From: Isohypsibius dastychi
Lineage: Eukaryota; Tardigrada; Eutardigrada; Parachela; Isohypsibiidae
Assembly (NCBI GenBank): GCA_034696485.1
Contig: JAQIWT010001405.1
Location: forward strand, 1-10,935
Direction of reading: 5' to 3'
DNA length: 10,935 bases
In this document: positions 1-6,345 of the stretch, piece by piece
How the letters are laid out: every line of letters begins with the position of its first letter
Numbering within the stretch: the first letter of the stretch is position 1
Translations under genes and position numbers: made by a program
Notes under the pieces: model-generated
The model's database searches: none
What the model saw: only the letters and a program-made list of their open reading frames with translations
What the model was told of the DNA's origin: nothing

Positions 1-1574
1 GAAAAACAAAAGTCCTTCAATCTTGTCAGTTTCCCCATCGACACATCAAAGAACGTGGTGTATCATAACATGCTTAAGCAAATCAGATCAGTTTGCCGAG
101 GTACTGCACCGGGACCAGAATTCTGATCACTCGATTATAGTAACTGCTGCTGGATTTTAGTTGTTATCCTGTTTCTCCATCAAGACGACGTCAGGATGCT
201 GATGGTATAGTGAGGTGTAAATGATAGAACTTATGGCAGAATCATTTGATAGCAAAGAAAGTTTGGTTATCCATTTCTTTGCTCGTTATATTGGTCATAA
301 TAATTCCTTGCGAATGAATCAGACTTTCTAGATTGCTGCATCAATATATGGGATGACCTCGCCACATGAATATGTAATGAGGAATTGTTGAGTCTGAAGG
401 CTTGGTTCGGTTAAGCCTTTTTTCCAGAGATATTATTCAGCTTTACCCTGGATCTACACTGAGAGGTACGGACGGCAATCCTGGAGTCGGAATGACAGCA
501 ATGACGAAGTCAGTCTCCATTCTCGGATGTACTTTTTTTCTTTGGTGATGAGGGAATTGCTTCGCAGATAGCAAAGAAGGCATATGAATCTCTGTTCTTC
601 TTGTGCTCGTCATGCGATGAGAAGGATTCAGTAGAATTCTTACCGGTCGCAACGAGAATAGCTTCGGAAGCAAAAAGCAGGTTCAATGTGACATACGATG
701 CGTTTGGAAAAGTATGAACAGACTAAAACTTTGGTCAACAACTATTTGACTAGCGATCTTTTTTAGCCACATCCCATTGCCATATCGGCCTATCTTCAAA
801 TCAAAATCCTTGCTCAGGTAAGTTTGAACTGAAGCGCTAACTGTGGGCAAAAAAACTGCTCCTTCCCGAGATCTCTCACGTAGGTTTTGAACGAAGAGTT
901 GGTGGCTGGAAATAAGACCAACGATGCAGCCTTGTTGGCCACACGGTTTTATCACAGATGGTTCACCGAAAAAGGATTGCGAATTTATATGGGATCTGAC
1001 GGGTACTTAGTTCCCGGAGCATACGTTCAGACACTCAACCCTAGAAATGGTCAAATAGAGGTGGGAAGAACACCAAGAAAGAGCATTTTCATAACTACTG
1101 TTACCTCCAGAATGTGATACGCGTCGATCCAATCGAAAGCGGCCCCGCCCGGAAATTCATTCCGATAGGAATGTGGTCCAGATTTGCAGGATTGAAGGAT
1201 AGGCCATATACACCCCTCAATGAGCCATTATGTGGGTATATGGGTGACAAGGCTATATGTCGAGGTCAGTACAGGTACTTGCACGCAGAGACGTTCTGAG
1301 TTCGTATTGTGAATTCACGAATGATTGTAATGCGGCGTGTGCATGATTACTGTTGAACAATGTGGCACTTTGTGCGATACTACACTCGAGTGCCCACTTT
1401 TCAGGATCAAGTGAAACCACCATCATCTCATCAATTTTCGCCGCTTGTTTAACCCTAGTTGCAGCTGTCACTATAAGTACAGTATGGTATGGTTTAAGAG
1501 CTAGACATTTCAGAGAACGGAATACTGAATCAGTCTGTTGGAAGGTACAAGAAGCACCGAAGGACCAGATTTAG
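1..1574 (+). CDS. Natriuretic-peptide-receptor / receptor-guanylyl-cyclase-like ectodomain protein with a short cytosolic tail (5' partial, 9 exons in window)
   Basis: Exons as read: <1-100, 161-204, 332-373, 428-508, 553-711, 767-817, 884-1060, 1111-1264, 1405-1574. All introns are GT-AG and phases agree across every junction, giving 325 residues in one frame. The product resembles the C-terminal half of the ANF-receptor (periplasmic-binding-like) ectodomain of receptor guanylyl cyclases: a segment reading VVILFLHQDDVRMLM, then GMTSPHEY, an AYESLFFL helix, an LNEELVAGN segment, GSDGYLVPGAYVQTLNPRNG, and a pre-membrane PLNEPLCGYMGDKAIC with two cysteines. One hydrophobic helix follows (IISSIFAACLTLVAAVTIST), then a basic juxtamembrane stretch and CWKV, which matches the point where the kinase-homology domain normally begins. 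The frame then stops at 1572-1574. N-glycosylation sequons (NDS, NVT, NKT) fit an extracellular chain. The start, signal peptide and first part of the ectodomain lie upstream. Family assignment is by motif recognition; the ligand is unknown. A hidden further 3' exon cannot be excluded. Confidence 0.72.
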
Positions 1575-1741
1575 CTGGATCGTGGATGGCAGAAACATGG
1601 AATTTTTTGTTGGGCCTGCGCGTGCGCGTAAGATCACGACTCACAACATGGCGTTGGTATCGCACATTTGACAATGCTCCGGAAGGCAATTTCGAATGTC
1701 GATAAAACGCTAGTATGATTTTTCACTTTGTGGTTGATGGA

Positions 1742-1747
1742 AATAAA
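1742..1747 (+). promoter_or_regulatory. Polyadenylation signal AATAAA
   Basis: A canonical AATAAA lies 168 nt after the stop codon of the receptor-like gene and before the next gene on the same strand. It supports the short-tailed form as a real 3' end, not an artefact of a missed exon. A hexamer of this kind also occurs by chance in AT-rich DNA. Confidence 0.45.
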
Positions 1748-2180
1748 ACCCAAACTGTTCTCGGACTTGCATATTGACTAGTTTGCTCCAAGTTGTGACA
1801 TATCACAGGGGTACAATTGCGCTATCATAAGAAGCATTCGCTCGTACATAGAGTAACCGTTGATCAGACCAAAAAAACAACCCGAATTCCGTTGTTGGAA
1901 ACCGATACTTCATGGGAAGAATTCTCCGTGTTATTGAAACAAGTACTGTATACGGCAGATCTCTTTTAACAGGGTAGGAACGCAAAAATATTATCAGTGT
2001 TGTGTCATGAGCCGTAGAATCTGAACAACAGATGATCGATAGGAAAGACACATTTTGCGACAACAAGATAACAAACGGCAGGGTTTATTGTTCATCTGTC
2101 ACAAGCAGCAGCTTAGCTAGTTGTTCACCACTTCACGATCCTACTGTGAACTTCTGAAATATTCTCAAGGCTGAATAAAA
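1748..2180. other. Intergenic: 5' flank of the first Ly6-type gene
   Basis: No coding segment is recognised on either strand. The 87-codon open frame on the minus strand (1803-2066) has no family features. The stretch should hold the promoter and 5' leader of the gene starting at 2181. I see no TATA box. An AGATAA (GATA-factor-like) site sits at 2066-2071, inside a 9-mer that recurs upstream of the paralogue. Confidence 0.4.
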
Positions 2181-2844
2181 ATGGCTAAGCTCAACGTCAT
2201 GCTGGCCGTTCTCGCTTTTTTCGTGATCCACATCGATTCGAGTAAGTCCCGAACTCTGATAACTCTGAACGACCTTATTGAGGCTTCAACGATATTCAAC
2301 TACAGGTGCTGCCCTGCAGTGCGCGATGTGCAATGCATTGATGAATTCCTTTGGAATCTGTAGTTCCAGCGCAGACTACATGGAGATGGGATGTCAAATG
2401 GACACCAACCCAAATCCCAGGTTCTGCCTCAAAGTCGACGGAATTTTCAATGTGACTAACAATCACACCACAGGAGGTAGGTGGCACCCTGCATCTTCGC
2501 ACAAACCTTCATTTTCTGTGAAGCTGCAAAGCAGAATCTCTAACAAATGGTTGACGGTTTTAGGTGTGGACCAAGTTTACAATGGGACACTTCGCAACTG
2601 CGCCAATCCCTATAACACCAACTTGTTCCTGAACGGTGTTGACCAGGCCGCTGGCTGCGTTCAGCGAAGTACTGTTGGGAGAATGACAAAGTACCCAAAT
2701 CTAGATGGATCGTCTCCTCTTCTTGTTTTCAACGGCACTGTTTGTCTGTGTGACACGGATAACTGCAACTCTGGTTCCATGATGCAAATCAACATTTTCA
2801 TGATAACCTTTCTGCTCACATTATCTTCTTTCATGTATAATTAA
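2181..2844 (+). CDS. Ly6/uPAR-type three-finger protein, probably GPI-anchored (copy 1)
   Basis: Three exons: 2181-2241, 2306-2476, 2564-2844, giving 170 aa. Residues 1-20 form a signal peptide with a hydrophobic core. The mature chain opens with LQCAMC and carries ten cysteines, ending in VCLCDTDNCN. That final Cys-Asn is the hallmark of the Ly6/three-finger fold. After it come a small-residue stretch (SGS, a plausible GPI attachment site) and a hydrophobic tail to the stop, as in GPI-anchored Ly6 proteins. Sequons NVT, NHT and two NGT suggest glycosylation. Both introns are phase 1, one after the signal peptide and one within the domain, the usual Ly6 gene plan. It pairs with a paralogue 0.5 kb downstream. 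The second intron (2477-2563) is 87 nt and has no in-frame stop, so intron retention would insert 29 residues. The ligand and partner are unknown. Confidence 0.85.
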
Positions 2845-2935
2845 CAAGCATAAATTATTGCTTATGGTACACGAGTGGCGCAGAAGTGATTATATGGGCC
2901 AGCCTGCTCTGGTGGTCCACATGCATGGCCGGTCT

Positions 2936-2941
2936 AATAAA
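2936..2941 (+). promoter_or_regulatory. Polyadenylation signal AATAAA for the first Ly6-type gene
   Basis: A canonical AATAAA lies 92 nt after the TAA stop at 2842-2844. A second AATAAA begins at 3051. Either could serve; the nearer one is the better candidate. Confidence 0.45.
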
Positions 2942-3327
2942 TTACAAGCCCGGGAAACGACCACCTTTGAGAAAAAAATCCTTCGATTAGACCCCCCCCC
3001 TCTCCAGGAAGTCTTTGATCAATCTTATTGGATCTTGCAGTAATTGTCGAAATAAATGCCCAGATTCATAGTCATTCAATAACTGTCATACGCCATTTTC
3101 TTATTCGCGGCGAATTGCTATCTTCAGACGTTTGTCAACCTGCGCACTTCAACGCATAAGATAACAGAAGTTGTCGATAAGTTCGGTCGTTTCCAAAACA
3201 GAAAAATCTGACAACTGGTGTGATCCACCTCCGTTTTACTTGTACTGTTTTCGCTTTTCACCATCCTCATTCTCCGTCAGTAAAGACTTGGGCAATATTA
3301 GTAATCCTTCAGTATCCTCGTTTCAAC
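2942..3327. other. Intergenic spacer between the two Ly6-type genes
   Basis: I recognise no gene here. It contains a nine-base C run ending near 3000, the second AATAAA at 3051-3056 and, at 3158-3166, the 9-mer AAGATAACA shared with the upstream flank of the first copy. The right half should hold the promoter and leader of the gene starting at 3328. Confidence 0.4.
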
Positions 3328-3946
3328 ATGGCAGCTATCCATTTCTGTGCAACGTTCCTTGTTTTGGCGGTGATCTCAACTGGTTCAGGTAAATTTGGCA
3401 TCTTAAAAAGTAGACAGGCGCAAAAATTTGTTTTGGTTTTCAGCTTCTGCTTTGAAATGCTACATGTGTAACAACGTCATGTCCGGGAATTTCGGCGTCT
3501 GCAACTCGAATCCAGAATACCACGCGATGAACTGCTCAACCAGTCCAAAGTTCTGCTTCAACGCCAACGGAGATTTCACTGTTCTAAACGACACTTCCAA
3601 CCCAGGTTAATATATCCCAGAACTATAGACTGACTATGAACACCAGCATTTTAATTCCCTAGGAGTCAACCGGTACAATGGGTCGCTGCGCGATTGCGGA
3701 GAGGATGCTTATCTGAACTTGTTTTTTGGCGGCGCTAACCAAGCGCAGAGCGGTTGTTCAAAAAAGCTTGTCTCTGGACCCTTGACAAAATTCAAAAATC
3801 CTGACGGTTCCTCCCCATCTGTGACCTTTGTCGGAACTGTTTGTCTGTGTGATTCCGAGAACTGCAACGGCGCGAACGGAATGAAATCACCTGTTATGAT
3901 TGTCCTTCCTCTTATCTTCTTGATTTTCAACAAGTTTGTCCAATAG
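3328..3946 (+). CDS. Ly6/uPAR-type three-finger protein, probably GPI-anchored (copy 2)
   Basis: Three exons: 3328-3388, 3444-3605, 3663-3946, giving 168 aa. It has the same plan as the upstream copy: a signal peptide of about 20 residues, ALKCYMC at the start of the domain, ten cysteines, VCLCDSENCN at the end, then a small-residue site (NGANG) and a hydrophobic C-terminal tail suited to GPI anchoring. Both introns are phase 1 and fall at the same places as in copy 1. The proteins share the blocks YNGxLRxC, NLF, GC, F/Y-P-N-x-DGSSP and GTVCLCD, so the pair arose by tandem duplication. They have diverged well beyond recent-copy identity, most of all in the first fingers and the anchor tail. 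Sequons NCS, NDT and NGS are present. Unlike copy 1, the second intron (3606-3662) has a stop early in frame. Function is not predictable beyond surface binding or signalling. Confidence 0.86.
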
Positions 3947-4197
3947 ATGAATACAGGTCATTACGCTCAAGATTGTGTGCTGCGACTGTCAGTGATACCC
4001 CCAATCATGTGACTACATAATGATTTTAATACCACCCAGTTCACTTGGGTTTTGAAGATTGCCTGCTTGTTATGAGGACCAACACCCATAAAACATCCAT
4101 GCGTCGTGATCGAGATTGTGATTAGCTGATTCTCCACGAAGAAAATGATGGCTGGCAATTATGTGGTAATATTGAGGCAGGTTGTGTAGTGGTTAAC
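3947..4197. other. Convergent 3' intergenic region
   Basis: This lies between the stop of the second Ly6-type gene and the end of the minus-strand knottin gene. I see no coding segment. Weak variant poly(A) signals are present: CATAAA at 4087-4092 for the plus strand, and ATTAAA read on the minus strand at 4025-4030. Confidence 0.3.
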
Positions 4198-4257
4198 CTA
4201 ATCGTTGATCAGGAGTCCCGAGGGTCTCACGCAGCCAGCATCGGTGCAATACCCCTG
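4175..4257 (+). repeat. tRNA-like relic (possible SINE head) with A-box and B-box motifs
   Basis: Positions 4182-4192 match the RNA polymerase III A-box consensus TRGYNNAGYGG at 10 of 11 positions. Positions 4243-4253 match the B-box GGTTCRANNCC at 10 of 11. The boxes are about 61 nt apart, against about 44 in an ordinary tRNA, and I could not fold a clean acceptor stem or anticodon arm. So this is not called a working tRNA. A degenerate tRNA or the head of a tRNA-derived SINE is more likely. It overlaps, in antisense, the proposed last exon of the knottin gene. Confidence 0.35.
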
Positions 4258-4525
4258 AAAGCATTGATTTAGAGAACCACCCGAAAAAATGCAAGTACTT
4301 CTGTACACAGTTCGGTAAAGTCCGCGGTTAAACGTAGAGCTATACCTTCAAGCAAACGGGATCCCCTCTAGTGGCCTCGAAACAGAAATGCCCATTACAA
4401 CAGTTGCCCAAAGTCATGTCGCACGTTTCCCCGCTCACGCCGCATCTAAGTGTCTCAGCCATGGAGAACATGTCGCCGGTTAAAGCCCAAACAAAAATCA
4501 GGGTCGTCCATTTGGTAAATGTCAT
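4198..4525 (-). CDS. Small secreted cysteine-rich peptide with inhibitor-cystine-knot (knottin) pattern
   Basis: The first exon is 4346-4525 and the proposed second exon is 4198-4254, giving 78 aa with a phase-0 junction. The chosen ATG (4523-4525) begins a signal peptide with hydrophobic core (WTTLIFVWAL). The mature part begins near AETLRCG. The six cysteines of exon 1 follow C-x6-C-x6-CC-x4-C-x10-C, the classic knottin spacing found in spider, cone-snail and insect peptides and in non-toxic regulators. Exon 2 would add two more cysteines (GYC, AGC) and end at TAG 4198-4200. If the donor after 4346 is not used, the frame stops one residue later (TAG 4340-4342), leaving a 61-aa peptide with the full six-cysteine motif. 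That form is also credible. Exon 2 lies antisense to a tRNA-like relic, which weakens it. Function (defence, venom-like or signalling) cannot be decided from the pattern. Confidence 0.6.
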
Positions 4526-5312
4526 TTTAGGAAAGAGGAAAAACGCTCGAATTAAAATCGGACTAAACGGTTTCTTCGACTGCTTTTTAAGTAGACAGTA
4601 TTTGTCCTCTAATATGCTGCGACTGTACCTGCGATGGCAGATTTCGAGTGCTTCTGAAGAGACGTTCTGGAGGTGCGATTCAACCCTCGACCTTTGTTGC
4701 ACAGACACGTGTGGTCACCATAAAGAAAGCTGGCAGGTTTTCTACATTCTGCTGCCTCGACTAGGAAGGTTTCAGATACCTAGTTAGAAGTCAGGAGTAA
4801 ACAACAAAATCATCAAGCGCTCGGGTTCCGCGATGCACAGCACCGAAACCTTGTTCTCCATAGCAGGTTTGTCATGACAGTTCACTCAGCAGGCCGTACT
4901 CTTAGTACTGCGTATTCAAGGATGTGGTGGTTAGACTACTTTTTTGCATACGTATTCTTTCAAGGTTAACTTTCGATTTTGTAGATCTGCGACAGCAGAC
5001 GTTTCAACACCTACAAGAAGTACATGTAGTGGGTACTAGGTAATCTGACCTTATACCATAGAACGCACATGCATAGTCTGGAGTTGGCCGAATATGTAGC
5101 TCTGTCGGTCTGGGTTCATACGTTCACGTCGGTCTTGTGTTCAATGAAGGCGTATGGCTTTCTCTGCCACCATGAAGGACCCGAGTATCGGCGTGACTCA
5201 TTTGCCATCCAGAGTCTAAGCGTTTTCTGACAAAAAGGTGGCCAAAACTGACATAGGAAGAAGCTGACAAGAATCGATGAGTCAATGCGAGTGTAATGAT
5301 GGCTAAGTTTGA
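4526..5312. other. Shared 5' intergenic region between divergent knottin and CS-alpha-beta peptide genes
   Basis: About 0.9 kb separates the two start codons, which point away from each other. I find no gene. The open frames on both strands between 4371 and 4787 have no family features. The region should hold the promoters and leaders of both peptide genes. No TATA box is obvious on the knottin side. Confidence 0.35.
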
Positions 5313-5318
5313 TATAAA
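5313..5318 (+). promoter_or_regulatory. TATA box of the CS-alpha-beta peptide gene
   Basis: TATAAA sits 95-100 nt before the ATG at 5413. A start site about 30 nt downstream would leave a leader of about 65-70 nt. An inverted GATA-type site, TTATCT at 5340-5345, lies at about the expected transcription start. Confidence 0.5.
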
Positions 5319-5412
5319 ACTAAAGCCGTGCGAACTCGATTATCTTTCTCATCGTCGATTTCACTAAAAGGAAAGCACAACCGGAAATCGCGCTCTGTTT
5401 TCTGTCTTAACC

Positions 5413-5736
5413 ATGGCTGCTGTCAAGGAGCTCTGTTTGACCCTTTGTGTTTTGCTTCTTGCTCAGCATCTGTCAATGACCACAGCTTCCAACGACACCG
5501 ACACCGAAGTGAAATGTCACGCTCAGATTCTTGAGGTTCCATGTGTCGAACACTCAGAATGCGCAGGTCCTTGTGGGGCTTATGATGGATCAATCGGAAG
5601 ATGCTCAACATCCCCACTTCGATGTGTTTGCGGAGACTGCTACGGCGACCACTCAACTAGCCCAGTAAGTAAATCGTCCAGAAAGGTGGTTACTCTGACT
5701 AATACATTCATGCGTTCACAGCCCACAAGCAATTAG
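5413..5736 (+). CDS. Small secreted eight-cysteine CS-alpha-beta (defensin-like) peptide
   Basis: Two exons: 5413-5664 and 5722-5736, giving 88 aa. The donor CCA|GTAAGT and acceptor TTCACAG are strong and in phase 0; the last exon adds only four residues. Residues 1 to about 25 form a signal peptide (core LCLTLCVLLLA). The mature part carries eight cysteines spaced C-x8-C-x5-C-x3-C-x9-C-x6-C-x-C-x2-C. The CxxxC plus CxC pair is the cysteine-stabilised alpha-beta signature. GRC-x6-C fits the GxC...C gamma-core of antimicrobial peptides. The eight-cysteine spacing is close to that of plant defensins and drosomycin-type peptides, which have an additional outer disulphide. The net charge is not strongly basic, unusual for an antimicrobial peptide. 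The 57-nt intron has no in-frame stop, so its retention would give a 107-aa form with a longer, basic tail. It lies head to head with the knottin gene. Family assignment rests on cysteine spacing alone. Confidence 0.68.
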   Translation: MAAVKELCLTLCVLLLAQHLSMTTASNDTDTEVKCHAQILEVPCVEHSECAGPCGAYDGSIGRCSTSPLRCVCGDCYGDHSTSPVSKSSRKVVTLTNTFMRSQPTSN

Positions 5737-6345
5737 GAAGACCATCATCGCGGTTGTTGTAGTTAATGCACTAACGGATGAATGCATCTCTTAGATTCAA
5801 TGTCACCGGAGCGCTTATTCACGTGACTGTGTTGTATCTGTAATTTGAATCGATCCTGCATTGTTGCATTCTCGAAATCAACCGCATTCTTCTGTCTTCT
5901 GTTTGTTCTTTTTGCGGCACGGTGAGCGCAGATAAAACAACGAAAATTCAACAAAGTAAATCAAACATTTGTGATCTCGATACCGATGTACTCATGTTAC
6001 AACTAATCAGAGCATCAATCGAACCCTGACCCTGTCTCTTCTTCGACTATTAGCACTCCAATTCAACATTACGTAACCACCGACCTCAGGTCGTCCATAG
6101 AAGACGTATGCGAGCGATTGAAACTGAACACTTTATATATAATCTGATCTATTCCAATACTGCAGAGAAGCAAACATTGTTGAACCACTGCGATCGATGA
6201 GATATCGCATTGCTCTAAAAGATTTGTGACACCGGGAATTGTAGGTTCAAGAAAAGCTGCGCCGCCAGAACAGATCAACATTATTCCGTCAAAAGATATA
6301 CTGTAAGGCAGAATACAAGACAACATGAAAGTCTGGCAAGCAATA
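5737..6345. other. Convergent 3' intergenic region
   Basis: This lies between the stop of the CS-alpha-beta peptide gene and the stop of the minus-strand CWH43 gene. No exon or RNA gene is recognised. A 96-codon minus-strand open frame (6069-6359) overlaps the CWH43 3' end in another frame and shows no family features; it is probably 3' UTR. I found no canonical poly(A) hexamer for either gene here. Confidence 0.35.

Noticed and set aside
443-955. Minus-strand open frames in the receptor gene region
   Set aside because: They are antisense to recognised exons of the plus-strand receptor gene and have no family features.
1586-1705. A 40-codon ATG-started frame just past the receptor stop, rich in Arg and Trp, that could be an alternative cytosolic tail
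   Set aside because: Joining it to the exon ending at 1544 needs a phase that the nearest acceptor (ending 1574) does not supply, and it shows no kinase-homology features. Most likely 3' UTR.
2991-3000. Nine-base C homopolymer between the Ly6 genes
   Set aside because: Simple low-complexity run in intergenic DNA with no associated structure; may also be a length-error site.
4175-4257. Functional tRNA gene
   Set aside because: A-box and B-box are present, but the spacing is about 17 nt too long and no acceptor stem or anticodon arm could be paired convincingly.
4371-4787. 138-codon plus-strand open frame antisense to the knottin gene
   Set aside because: No signal peptide, domain or conserved motif; it is the shadow of the minus-strand exon and its leader.
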